Origin: Sternotherus odoratus
Lineage: Eukaryota > Chordata > Testudines > Kinosternidae
Assembly: GCA_032164245.1 (NCBI GenBank)
Contig: JAVMKO010000003.1
Coordinates: 8,876,651-8,940,650, forward strand
Direction of reading: 5' to 3'
Length of the DNA stretch: 64,000 nucleotides
Under the pieces are notes generated by a model. That model had not been told where the DNA came from. It ran no database searches and saw only the letters and a program-made list of their open reading frames with translations. Each line of letters begins with the position of its first letter. The stretch's first letter is position 1. The position numbers and the translations under genes are program-made. Shown here piece after piece: positions 45,372-56,289 of this stretch.

Positions 45372-45502
45372 GAGGGTGCTCCGTGGTCCTCCGAGGGACT
45401 GGTTTTGATGGGATAAGCCTGGTGTTGTTTGGATCTCAACCTTGTACGATTAACACCACCACCAGCAACTCAGTGAGGATTGAATGTGAAGTTCCCTCTC
45501 GA
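45372..45502 (+). CDS. PKHD1: PKHD1 exon, IPT/TIG domain (about 5), first half
   Basis: This 131-nt exon, acceptor gattttgtag and donor gtaaga, encodes GGCSVVLRGTGFDGISLVLF and then CTINTTTSNSVRIECEVPSR. It carries the IPT opening (G-G, hydrophobic strand, G-T-G-F) and the disulfide pair. The acceptor's pyrimidine tract is poor, and a decayed Penelope-like fragment ends about 27 nt upstream of it. Confidence 0.95.
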
Positions 45503-46110
45503 GTAAGAAACAGCATTTCATACTTGTCATTGTGGCCCAGTGGGCTAGCTTGCCTTCATTATATTCTGCTTTGCATTATATTCAGCCGTAATACAAAAAA
45601 CCTACAGTCCTGTATCCTGTAAAAGTTTAGCAAGTTAGTATAAGGTTTTAGACCTATGATCTTTGAACAGATAAACGGCCCAATGGAAAACCCCCAGGTA
45701 TTTGGGGATCTGAAAATAGAGTTTAAGGGAAAGTTCTGACCACAGGTAAATAATTCAACCATGGAAGCATCCTGGAAACAAACTGATGTACATAACAGGT
45801 ACGTGAGATATGTTTAAGGTTAATAAGTTTCTTATTTTCTTATAGGCTTGATTATTTGTTTTTTTTATAATAGGTTTATATTAGGGTATATTTTGGCTGT
45901 AACACAAAGGACCTACAGGCTACATCCTGTATGGTCAAGTAAGGCAAAATTAGCATACCTATGTCTGGGACCTTTCACCTAGAAAGCAAATGGCGCTAAA
46001 GTATAAGGTCCAGGTATGGCTGCAACCTTTAACACAGAGCATGCGTTAAAGCAGGTTGGCATAGAGGATTTCCTAAGTTCATCCCCTTTTAAACATAACA
46101 GGTACACCGT
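45503..46110. other. Intron, nothing recognised
   Basis: Repeated short phrases (cctacagtcctgtatcctgt and cctacaggctacatcctgta) hint at an old tandem duplication at 45600 and 45910. No exon. Confidence 0.4.
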
Positions 46111-46374
46111 GTCAGGGACTAAAACCCCGACTGGCAAAGGTTCGTTGTCTGACCGCAGAGAGACAGGCAACAACCAGCAAGGTCCAACTAACTCTTTATT
46201 GACAGGTGGCACGCATCAATAGAGAGTGGCCCGTTTTCCCTGAACCAGCCAACTCTCTTACACTGAATATGTTTTTTTATACACAGTTCCATCGCGTCAC
46301 AGGTTAGTCTGAGCCCAGATGGGAGGAGGGAAAGCTGTCCCCTCCCTTTTCCCTCTTGGTTATGCTTAACCAAC
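46111..46374 (-). mobile_element. LTR-like unit, minus strand
   Basis: Read on the minus strand it begins TGTTGGTTAAG and ends CCCTGACA, with TATAAAA near 46276 and AATAAA near 46197 in the expected order. No target duplication was found. Confidence 0.5.
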
Positions 46375-46439
46375 ACTTATTATAACTTTAAAAAATACCT
46401 AATACTTAATTCACAACTATCTAACAATTATCAGCTGGG

Positions 46440-47033
46440 TCAAAAGGATCCCGGACATAGGGGAAACAGAGAGAAAAACAAAAAAAGAATTGAAACAGTC
46501 TGACTCCAGATGACTGCAAGAAAATGTTGATCATTCCTTCTCAAGGTCTTCAAAACAAACTGCTCAGTCTGTTTTTTTGCCAGAAGACTGCCAGAGAAAG
46601 CAGTGAAAACATTTAACAGTTTAATTGCCACAGGATACTTAAGTACCCCAAATTTTTGTCCCTCACAACCGCAACGTAGAACATGGAAAGAACTGGCATA
46701 ACCAGTGAGGACAGAAATAACAAATGTGATCCCTAACCACAAAAGGGCCATGGTAACAAATTGACGTATATAACCAGTTGAGATCATTGATATACTAGCT
46801 TATAGGAAAAAGACCCTCCAACATTAGTGAGGTGAGAAAATACAAATAAGGAGAAGGGAAAAATCCCCTACTGAATATGCATTGAACATAACGGCGTCAG
46901 CATAATGAATTATAAAAGTGGCATCCCAGCCTATGGGCATTAGGAGAGAGAATAGTCCTTGGGAGGTGCCAGAATGATGGTCACTGGTGATGATGGGGAA
47001 GGCGATGATGATGACGAAGATAATGGTTAACAT
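46440..47033 (-). other. Hydrophobic open frames of unknown origin
   Basis: Two minus-strand frames (46787-46440 and 47033-46824) have hydrophobic starts (ALLWLGITFVISVLTG; IIFVIIIAFPII) next to the LTR-like unit. They could be remnants of a retroelement internal region, but no motif proves it; chance ORFs are possible. Confidence 0.2.
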
Positions 47034-47380
47034 TTCAGGTTGTTCTACAAGGGCTGGTGTGCGTATGTGAGTGTGTAGATGTACATTCTGTACTATCTCT
47101 ATCTATCTTACTAAATTGGGGTGTTTGTGACTGTGCTAAATGTGTTAATACACCATATTTGTGAATATAAAACATTGTGAGTGTTGCAACTGTGCACATG
47201 AGGGTTCCCAACTATATAATAATTTAAATAATACTGGGCCTGATCTTGGGGCAAGAACCTGTCAACCTTCAAAGTGATAACTGGGGATTCTTAAGTAATC
47301 AATTAATACATACACCCATCTGGGGGAGAATCAATTTACAGGGGTGTGGGAGAGGTTCATGTGGCCCTTTCTCTTGTATC

Positions 47381-47430
47381 TATAGCCTGCAACCAAACCA
47401 CCAAGGCCAGTGGTTTGATTGCAGGCTATA
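47381..47430. repeat. 21-bp-arm hairpin
   Basis: tatagcctgcaaccaaacca(c) pairs with its downstream complement (one mismatch) around an 8-nt loop. Confidence 0.8.
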
Positions 47431-47853
47431 TGTATCCAAGTGGTTAAAGGTGGTTCTAAATCAATTATTGCAAACACCAGGCTCATTAGTGAAGCGTCGC
47501 ACAAACAGAAGTGGGACTAGAACTACAAACCTTTGGATCCAGCACCATATGTCCATACCACTTGAGTGAAAGGAGATTATTTGGCTGCTATAGTAGTGTT
47601 AGGGCTCATATTCTCTGGGGGTACCCACTGCTAGGCATCATAATCACACACACTTGAGCAGAGAGCCATACACATTAGTCAGCACCGTGCAATGACCCAT
47701 CTTGGGTTCTACTTACGGTCTGTGGATTCCTCTCTAGCCGATAAGCTCAGGTCAGGACATTAATGCTCTTAATCTTGCATGTAAGGGAAGGAGGTACTTG
47801 CATTTTACTAGGACATGTTAATCTCTGCTCTTTTTTAAAACTCTGTTTTCCAG

Positions 47854-47989
47854 GGGGATGAAGAATATGTCGTTCCTGTGACCGTAGTTGCTGGGTCCCA
47901 GTCTGCCACGTTCACCGAGGTGTTTAAGTACGATCCTTCTTTAAATCCCACCATTGTGTCACTGAGCAGAAACAGAAGCAGCATAGCAG
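47854..47989 (+). CDS. PKHD1: PKHD1 exon, IPT/TIG (about 5) second half
   Basis: This 136-nt exon, acceptor ctctgttttccag and donor gtgata, encodes GDEEYVVPVTVVAGSQSATF then NPTIVSLSRNRSSIA. It starts in phase 0 and ends phase 1, closing one IPT domain and opening the linker to the next. It is nearly as long as its mammalian counterpart. Confidence 0.94.
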
Positions 47990-48950
47990 GTGATAAAGCC
48001 ACAGTCTTTAAATGCAAAGAGATAGCTGGTGTAAAAAGACAACTGCTCTAAAATGTTTCCTTTTCCATTGTCATCCACAACGCAGGCAGGGAAGAGGCAC
48101 TAGGTGACTAAGAGGACTGGAGATTGATGCTGACAGATGGAGCCTTTTACTCCCAGGTCACCAGTTCCAGTCTGGCCATGTTCAGTAGTGAACAAAGGCT
48201 CTTGCCATCTGATGGCTCCTCTGTGGACCATTTGAGAAGAGTCATTGGTTTCAGCTTCATATATCTGGGTGTCCATATTTATAAACCACCATCACAGCAG
48301 GGTGTCCTGCTGACATGATGAGCATTCAAGGGATGAGATTGAGCCATAGAGACAGACCTACCCTCGTGTCCCTGAGGTAGTCCAAATTCAGGGCCTAGTA
48401 GCATGGAGAGGGGAAGGAACAGAAAGAACTTGCTTTGCTACCGTCCATATTATACCTGTAATAGGAGGTGTAATAACAACACATTTCTCATCACTTTTCA
48501 TCAGTAGATCTCAAAGCACTTTTCAAAGGAGAGATCTGGCTGACAGGTTTCTGATGAAACAGTATCTCAGGCCAGGATAGAATTTCTGGAAAGAGAGAGA
48601 GAAGCCACCATAGACTAGCCAATAGTGATTAGGGCACTCAATGTGATATAGGCACTTGAACTTGGATCCTCTGACTGCTAAGTGACTGACCGGATGACTA
48701 GGCTATTGGCTTTCCTGGCTCTCCTTTTCTCTCTCTCTCTTTTTAAAATGAAACATTTCAAACAGGCTCATGTTCATTCTGTAATGGAACAAAACAGTCA
48801 AAACCTCCAAATGTTTCAGTAAATGGAATTCTTGTTTTCTTTGGCCAGCCTTAGTAAGTATCATTATCCCCAGTCCCAGCTCTGTGGTTGAGCTGCTTTA
48901 GGACCTTGGACACTTCACCTTTCCTTGTCTGTTTCCTCTCTTACCCTTTG
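47990..48950. other. Intron, nothing recognised
   Basis: No exon; possibly a diverged MIR-like piece at 48640-48715. Confidence 0.4.
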
Positions 48951-48954
48951 TCTG

Positions 48955-49255
48955 TCTTGTGTATTTAGGTTGTAAACTCTCTGCGGCAGGAGCTGTTGTA
49001 ATGCCAACAGACCCCGGTGGACAGTGGGCAGGATCAAACTGGGGATCTCAGTGCATGAGCTTCTACAGCATGTTGGCTAAGGCTGTAGTGTAGAGCAAAC
49101 TCATTAATCTCTCTCTCGCTAAGTGGTTTTGGTGCCACTAGATGGGACAAAACATCACACCACACTGTCTCTTAGGATGTGTCTGTACAGCACCACGGAC
49201 AATGGGGTTCTGATCTCAGCGGGGCTTCAGGTACTAGTGTAATATAAATAATACT
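48955..49255. repeat. Old amniote repeat split by a tRNA-like repeat
   Basis: ttaggttgtaaactctctgc at the left and tgtctgtacagcaccacgga, caatggggttctgatctcag at the right are one repeat. The middle (48997-49164) is an insertion. Confidence 0.6.
48997..49164 (-). mobile_element. Short repeat with tRNA-like boxes, 4-bp TSD
   Basis: The unit begins TGTAATGCCAACAG and ends CACCACA, flanked by ctgt on both sides (48993-48996, 49165-49168). On the minus strand it shows the same B-box-like cagtttgatcctgcc as other copies. Confidence 0.65.
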
Positions 49256-49259
49256 GCCA

Positions 49260-50075
49260 CATCTCACCAGCCCAAGAAGATACCTGTGGTCTGAGACCCC
49301 GTTCTCAGTGCTTGGGCAGAGGGAGGAGTGTGAGTTTGATCTCACTCCCTGAGGTGGCCCAGAAGACCATATGATGTGGGACCTCCTCCCAGGAGCGTGG
49401 CCAGGATGTTGTCAGCAGCGGAACCGGAACCCAACCAGTTCACAATCATCACAGTCCTATGGTGTCGTTTCAGAGAGCGGGAGCAGGCATGAGGAATGAT
49501 GGAGTGGGGAGGCGGACAGGAAGAACAGACCCTCCCGTCTCCACACAGTCCTGTTTCTTTCTTTTCTCACCTGTCTTTCAAACATATCCAGTCCCTCCAC
49601 TATGCACTCTAATAAAACTCCCCCTCGGCTCACGAGCCTGGCTGGACTTAGCACCAATGTAAGAGGTGAGCTGATCACCCTCCTTACTGCACATGCAGAG
49701 TTTCTTTTTCATTTTCTAATACTGCAGAATGCATAAATAAAGGGAAGTGTCCTTATCATCTGAATATTATTCAGATACGATAACACCAAGGGGAGATTTT
49801 TCTAGCTGCAGGCAGCACAGGTGTATGGAATTTCTTAATGTTATAGAATCTCATGAATGGTGGCGGTACGGGGAGTTCAATCTTTTGTTCAGAAGTCGGT
49901 GGCTTTGGCTTTTAATATAATTTTCCTTCTCTCATAAAAATAAATCAATGACACCAATGCCTTCCAGGCATTTTCGGATTAAGCTGACAATTGACCAAGA
50001 GGCCAAAGAGTTCAGGTTATTAATATATACAACGTCACAGGCTTTCAAAGTTTCAAACTTTATTTGATTCTGATG
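49260..50075. other. Intron, nothing recognised
   Basis: No exon or known repeat was recognised; a purine- and pyrimidine-biased stretch spans 49460-49680. Confidence 0.4.
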
Positions 50076-50079
50076 TTAG

Positions 50080-50556
50080 TGTAACCAACACATCTACTGG
50101 GTGTGGTGTTCTGTCCCATCTAGTGGCACTGAGACCACGTAGAGTTAAATGAGTCTGCTCTACAGCCTCAGCTAAGAGTCACTTGGCTTTTAGCTTGTGC
50201 TGTAGAGGTTTATGCACTAAGGGCTTGTCTTCACTACCACGGGTAGCAATCGATCTTTTGGCGATCGATTTATCACATCTCATCAAGACGTGATAAATCG
50301 ATCACCAGCGGCGCCCCCATCGACTCCAGAACTCCAACTCGCCAGAGGCGCAAGCTGGAGTCAATGGGGGAGCGCGCCGCCGACCACCGCCACCATGAGG
50401 ACGGCAGGTAAGTTGGCTGAAGATACGCCGACTTCAGCTACGTTATTAACGTAGCTGAAGTTGCGTATCTTCTGTCGATGCCCCTGCCTAGTGAAGACCA
50501 TCCCTAAATGTCAGAGGTCCCAGGTTCAGTCCCAACGATCTGGGTCTGTTGGTGCT
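50080..50556 (+). mobile_element. tRNA-box repeat interrupted by a TAA-flanked MITE
   Basis: Left part TGTAACCAACACATC, tttagcttgtgctgtagagg (A box-like); right part gaggtcccaggttcagtccc (B box-like) and tctgttggtgct. The tRNA-like unit is split between its A and B boxes by 50221-50504. Confidence 0.72.
50221..50504. mobile_element. MITE with TAA duplication (Harbinger-like)
   Basis: The 284-bp element has ends gggcttgtcttcactac and agtgaagaccatccc and TAA on both sides. It contains long internal inverted blocks (gatcgatttatcac and gtgataaatcgatc; cttcagctacgtta and taacgtagctgaag). Confidence 0.85.
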
Positions 50557-51144
50557 AAATAAGCAGGTTTTCAGTGAGCTCTTCCCTGACATCTGGCGAT
50601 GCACTGGGAGAAGACCTCAGGAGTGCACTGTATTTGCACAGACACACTGACTCTACCTAGGTGTTCAGCAGACAGGCCTGCTTTGCCAAAGTGCTTGGTT
50701 TTGGGGCTACAATTCAATGGAATATTAAACCTTTCAATGTTACCTAACTCAACCAACCGCCACTTCTCCCCCCCCCCGCCACCTGCCCCAGCAAGGCTAT
50801 CGGCTAAGTGGCCTTTGTAATGTAGGTTTGGTGGTCACAGCCCAGTTGCTAGTGCAGTGGGAAGGTGTCAACATCTTGAAAAACTGCCATCCCAGTTGGC
50901 ATCTTGCCGAGAGAGGGTAAGGGATGGATGGGGGCCCATGGATCGTAATGTTCTCTTTTCTAGAAGAGGCCTCTCTATCCCAGGGTTGATGCGAATGGGC
51001 GGGGCAACGTGCCAAAGAAGCTTGCATTACCACAGCTTGTGTTGTGAAGAGACACCTCTGCTCTTTTGCTCTGACATTTCACATGCACTAGATTCACGGT
51101 AGCAACAAACAATTTGACTGTCTCCTGTATTCTCCTTTCCACAG

Positions 51145-51340
51145 GGCACCAGTCACTCCAGATTGGAATATCCTCCTTCGCAAATTGTACTGGCCTGGAT
51201 GTACAGGTCAAAATTGAGGACACTGTGGCACCGATCCAAGCACAGACAGCCCATGGTGTTGACGTAGTACTTCCTGCCCTGGCAGACGGATGGTACAACC
51301 TTTCTGTCGTCATCAATGGCATTGCCATCAGCTCACAGGG
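51145..51340 (+). CDS. PKHD1: PKHD1 exon, IPT/TIG domain (about 6)
   Basis: This 196-nt exon, acceptor ctttccacag and donor gtgcgt, encodes HQSLQIGISSFANCTGLDVQ then VVLPALADGWYNLSVVINGI. The donor follows a run of four G; the choice at GG/gtgcgt is fixed by phase, because the next exon must supply one base of a Gly codon. Sequons NCT and NLS are present. Confidence 0.93.
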
Positions 51341-51858
51341 GTGCGTGAATGTGCCAGTTCCCTCCAGGATGTGAACTTCATTAGCTAAATTCTACTTGGG
51401 ATTTTAGGGTTAAGGGACGAGCAAAGGAAACACCGGGTCGGTATCAGAGCCAGCTTGCTAACAAAGAGCCCCGTTGTATGTTTTATAAATTTTTAGCAAT
51501 TACATCAATCCTGATTCAGCAGTGAATCCCTTCTTCAGCAAAGCTCTTAAGTGTGTGCTTTAGTCCCACTGAGATCAGTAGCCATTTGTACTGCTTCGGT
51601 AGTATTCATAATATCTGTTCCTTCATGTTGCTCCATAGAGACCCTTACCAGCTAGCTACATGCCTGGGCTCCAAGGGGAGAGAATCTTTGAGGTTTGGAA
51701 TGATAGTGACTTGGAAGAGGGCACTGAGGAGATGGCATGGAACCGAGCAGGAGAGGAAGGGAGGCTATTCAGGGATCCAGCCAGGAAAGACGAGAAGAGA
51801 AAAGTATGTGGGGTAAAAAGTAAAAGTAAAGGGCTGATCCTGCATTTGTGTTTTGCAG

Positions 51859-51926
51859 AGTTGATCCGTTCATCCAGTACAACACCGAGATCCTCAGCAC
51901 CGAGCCCTGCTGTGGGTCCGTTCTGG
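51859..51926 (+). CDS. PKHD1: PKHD1 68-nt exon, IPT/TIG start
   Basis: This short exon, acceptor ttttgcag and donor gtaaat, encodes VDPFIQYNTEILSTEPCCGS and VLG. The EPCCGSVLG turn is the opening of the next IPT domain, which continues directly into the giant exon. An alternative AG two bases downstream of the acceptor would shift the frame and is not expected to be used. Confidence 0.93.
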
Positions 51927-52246
51927 GTAAATACAGGGCTTGACTTGCAATGAAAAATGTGTCGGGGATCAAGCAATTTTTTTTTTTTTTACTTTCACAA
52001 CTGATGCTACGAGCCCAGAGATGCCAGAGTTACGAACCGCCAAGCGTAGAGGTGCTGGGGCACAAATGAAGCACTGTGTCAACAGCATCAGCGCATCTGT
52101 CACCATTTCTGGAGGCCGTCAGGGGATCAAGGATGCCTCTCCCCTCGGTGGTTGGGAAGAACGTCCAACTTCACATCGGTTTAGATGATGGCATTTGTAA
52201 ATGCGCAAACCCTCATTGCGTAGACTTGTATTGACAGGCAGCAGTA

Positions 52247-52367
52247 GGGTGACCAGACAGCAAGTGTGAAAAATCGGGTCGGGGGTGGGGGGGATAATAG
52301 GAGCCTATATAAGAAAAAGACCCCAACATTGGGATTGTCCCTATAAAATCGGGACATCTGATCACCC
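52247..52367. mobile_element. TA-flanked MITE, gggtgacc ends
   Basis: 121-bp relative of 18473-18592 with ends gggtgaccagacagc and atctgatcaccc, TA on each side. Confidence 0.85.
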
Positions 52368-52744
52368 TAGGCAGCAGCTGCCTGCCTGGATCTCTCTGGG
52401 TGTGTGTGTGAGTGTATTGAGCAGCGCACCTTTAGATTGTCTGGCTAATATTGGAACAAGTTGGCCATAGGGTTGATCACAAGGTCCCTGTCTTTTGAGT
52501 TTGGTTCCCCTCATGGATGAACCAAATGAACAAAAGCCACTTACACCTGAATAACTGGTTTTGTTTTTTTCAGTCCGGAAATCCCAGTGCTTAACATTAA
52601 ATGTGCATAAGTCTTTGAAGTACATGAGGAGTCCCATTAGGACTACAGCTGACCATAAATCGTTGCAGAAGCAGGGCCTGAGCGGAGTGTCCCTGTTGCT
52701 TTACTGTGTAGCAGATATGGAGGCAATGAACATTTTAAGTTAAA

Positions 52745-52860
52745 TTGGAGATTTTGCTCTGTTTCCCACCAGTGTAAATCAGCAGTATCTCCACTGAACT
52801 CAGTGGAGCTCTTCCAGTGTAAATCTGGTGTTAAGGAAAGGAGAATCTGGCCCTAGTGGA
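52745..52860. repeat. Palindromic amniote repeat, copy
   Basis: Contains ccagtgtaaatcagcagtat, gaactcagtggagctcttcc, agtgtaaatctggtg and gaatctggccct, the clearest palindromic copy in the window. Confidence 0.65.
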
Positions 52861-53000
52861 GGGTGGGGATGGACACAGTCTTGAAGTACAGGACTGGGAG
52901 CTAGAAACTCACGGATTCTATGGATTGCCTTAGCCAAATTACTTAACTCCTCTGCTGGCCGTCATCATAGAGGGGCTTTGTGTTGGTTCATTAGTTAAAG

Positions 53001-53158
53001 CAGCGGTGTCCAATAGAAATTCGATGCTAGCCACATTGCTAGCCACACTTATGGTTATGAATTTTTCTTATTAGCCACATTATAAAAAAGCCACATGCAT
53101 TAGCCCCAGTTCAATAGCCTACTAGCCACACGTGGCTAGTGGCGAACGGACACTGCTG
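53001..53158. mobile_element. 158-bp hAT MITE, perfect 8-bp TSD
   Basis: Ends cagcggtgtccaatag and ggacactgctg; exact duplication agttaaag at 52993-53000 and 53159-53166. The interior holds gctagccacat repeats. Confidence 0.93.
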
Positions 53159-53166
53159 AGTTAAAG

Positions 53167-54455
53167 TGTCAAATATTATTATTCAGCTTTGAGAGCGGAT
53201 GCCAACTTAGATACCACAAAGCCCATCAAACAGGAAGGTAAAATAATTAAAAATGTGGATTGTAGAAGAATTATCTTTTTAGAAGTAAATTCAAGATTTA
53301 AGAAAAATGTGATTGGTTACTAATGGTGATCAGCTCCAGCAGCGTACCAGGCACTTTAAAGACGAACGTGGAGACAGGGATGCTACCCTGAAGAATGTAC
53401 TATCTTGGGATCGGGATGTCCCAAAACCAGTGCTGAGCGAGAGAGCTGGCCAAGTTATACTAGTTCCATTTTGTTGTTTTTTGAGAAGACTGGGGTTTAT
53501 TGACTTTATGAAAAAATGTATTGGAACTTTCTAGAAAGTCACATAGGCTAGCCAGTGAATAGTCTATAGTTCAGGGGCACCTTGTTTAATTTTGGAGGGA
53601 TATTCTACACAGTAACTACAGGCTGCAGCATGGGATGCACCACTTTGAAGTCAGTGGAGGATGATTGGCTCAGGATGGAGTATTGCAAGCTGGGACATGG
53701 AGTTTCGCATGGTGCATCTCTGTATTAAAGATGACAATAGCTGCAATCTACTCAGTATTATGCCATTAACATGTGGCTTCTTGATGTCATGGCAGGTTAC
53801 CAATACAGCCTTGAATGGGGCAAGATTTGGGCACACCTTGCTATTGGGTCCTCCAAAAACTCTGTCATGCTAATGGAGCCCCCAACAAATTATATAGTTC
53901 TTAGGGAGAGTTTTGTTGCCGAAACACGTGCCAAAGATCTTGCAATTTAGGCTTGGGATAGAGAAATTTAGGCCTGAGTTATAGACGCTGAAAGTCTGAG
54001 CTCACCCCACCGCATGTTCTGATTTGCTTAATCTCTGCACAAGGAGGAGGGGGCCAGCCCATACTCCAGGGACACACATAACTGGAATGCGGCTGCCAGG
54101 CAAACAGTGATCACGGGGTAAAGTGGCCAGTTTTGAAGAACGCTGTGCTTGGCAAACCCATCCTTAGAGCACAGGGATTCAATTTTTTCAAACTCTCGCT
54201 GCTCTCCCCATACAGTATTAAATTGTTAAATGTTACACACTGGGGTGCAGTGGTGGGGCAGAGCTCAATGCAGGAAGCAGTGTCATATAAACACAAGGTC
54301 ACTACGTGGCGATCAGGTGCCAATGAACCTTGTTTTAAGGGCAGAAGAGGCTGAGACAATGTGGCTGTAGAAATCTATGTGGAGTTTCCCCATAGTAGAA
54401 TTCACTCTGAGCGGATTCCATGGTGCTAACCATTTGATTTGATCTGTACCCCCAG
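53167..54455. other. Intron, nothing recognised
   Basis: No exon or known repeat before the giant exon. Confidence 0.45.
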
Positions 54456-56081
54456 GCGGAACAATCCTCACAATCTCTGGAAAAGGCTTTAGCCAAAACC
54501 CTTCCCTGGTTTCAGTCTTTATAGGCAAGCAAACCTGTGACGTTACACGCTTGGTGGAAGAGACAATATGGTGTCAGAGCCCACCAGCTGCTGACTTCTC
54601 TAATATAGGATCCCAGGACATCTCTGTATTTGTGGAGGTGTTCATTGGTAACAGATCCTCTCCACTCCTTCCCTCCTGGAGCTTCCCAAAGAGGAATTTC
54701 ACCTTTACTTACCAGATGGCTTTGACTCCAGTAGTTACCTCTGTGGAAGTAGAAATGAAGAACGACAGCCTGTGGCTGGGCATAGAAGGAATAAATATAA
54801 CTGGGTCAGTGGCTAAGCTGGGAGACGCTGAATGTGAGCTGGAGTTTCAATGCACCAATGAATCCACAACGCTTTCCCAATGCTCCTTCCCACGGAGCAC
54901 TTTGGAGCCTGGGATCTATCCCGTCAGAGTTCTCCAGAAGCACCTGGGCTATGCCAACATGATGGCAACACTACAGAACTTTACATTAGTCCCTGAGGTC
55001 AAGGCCATCATTCCATCACGAGGCTCAGCTTGTGGTGGGATGTTGCTCACTATATCTGGTCTTTCTCTAAAATCCAGGAGGAATTCAGTTCATGTGAGCC
55101 TGACGGGTAACTATACTTGTGAGATCCGCAGTGTGGATTATGATAGGATCAGCTGTGCTCTTCTTCCAAGGGAACCTCCTCGGGGTGACTGGTGGTTGCC
55201 GGGGGCATCTCAAGCACTTAATGTCACCGTGACTGTGAATGGAATCCAGAGTGTCTGCCTCACAGACTGTGCACTTCACCTTCTGAAAGAGCGGACCCCT
55301 AGAGTAGATGCTGTGGTCTGGGAGATCAATGGGACATTGTCATCTCTGCTGATCAGAGGCCAGAGATTAGCTTTGGCCACTGATGAACTTGTGATACAAG
55401 TGGACAACCGTGTCCCTTGTAACGTTACTTTCTGGAATGAGACCAGCATACAATGCCAGACGGGCGGCCTTTCCCCAGGGGAGCACCGCCTTTCTGTGTC
55501 CAACAGAAGAAGTGGACAGGCTTGCTTCAGCAGAGACTCCCATATCTTCACCGTCATTCCTCGTGTGCTCACATTTTACCCACAGAATTTCAGTACCAAT
55601 GGTGGGGGTCTTCTTGCCATAGAAGGGGCAGCACTGACCGGAAGGAACAGCACTTCCATTCTTGTTGGGAGCCGACCCTGCCTCCTTACAGATGTCAGCT
55701 ATGTGGTTCTCCGGTGCTCTGTTCCTCTGGGCAATGGGACCCTTGCTTTAACTCTAGAAATAGATGGCATCTCTTACCAGCTTGGCGAAATAAGTTACAG
55801 TGAAGAGTTCACCCCCATTTTCCTTTTCCTTCTGTCTCCGGTGGGTCTCATTTTAACAATAACCGTGTCACGGATCATGAGGGTGGAAAACATGCACGTT
55901 TCCATCGGAGACGCCCCCTGCACCAACATCACCGGCAATCACACCACTTTGCAGTGCTCGGCTCCCCGGCTTCCTGCTGGAGAATACTGGGTCCTCGGTG
56001 GCGACTTCCTCCATGGCCAGGCTTCGTCAAACTTGACATTCACCTCTCAGCTTACCATCACATCCACACGCAACAACTGGG
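54456..56081 (+). CDS. PKHD1: PKHD1 giant exon (541 codons), several IPT/TIG domains
   Basis: This 1626-nt exon runs from acceptor gtacccccag to donor gtaagt with an open frame throughout. It finishes the IPT begun upstream (GTILTISGKGF) and contains further IPT starts: GSACGGMLLTISGLSL near 55022, a variant LLIRGQRLAL near 55346, and TNGGGLLAIEGAAL near 55592. It ends NNWG, leading into a last IPT in the next exon. It has many N-x-S/T sites and regularly spaced cysteines. An exon this large is a landmark of PKHD1; human exon 32 is about 1.6 kb by recall. A run of hydrophobic residues near 55818-55865 (FLFLLSPVGLILTI) lies where the mammalian protein has an ordinary strand. I read it as lineage divergence rather than a membrane segment. 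Confidence 0.97.
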
Positions 56082-56289
56082 GTAAGTGCATGCGTGGCCG
56101 TGGATGACGTCTCCGCATAACAGCAGTGACAGAGACGTCACAGTTTGTATCAGATATAAAATTTTAACCATTTTGTATTTATTTTTACAATGAGGAAAAC
56201 CTCTTTTCTTCACAATTTCTACTCCTTTCCAACCTTGTGTTGAAACTAGAGGAGTATCTGTATTACTGTGAAAATACATGCCCTTTCAT

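Noticed and set aside
55085..55572. Minus-strand and alternate-frame ORFs in the giant exon
   Set aside because: Shadows of the long PKHD1 frame.
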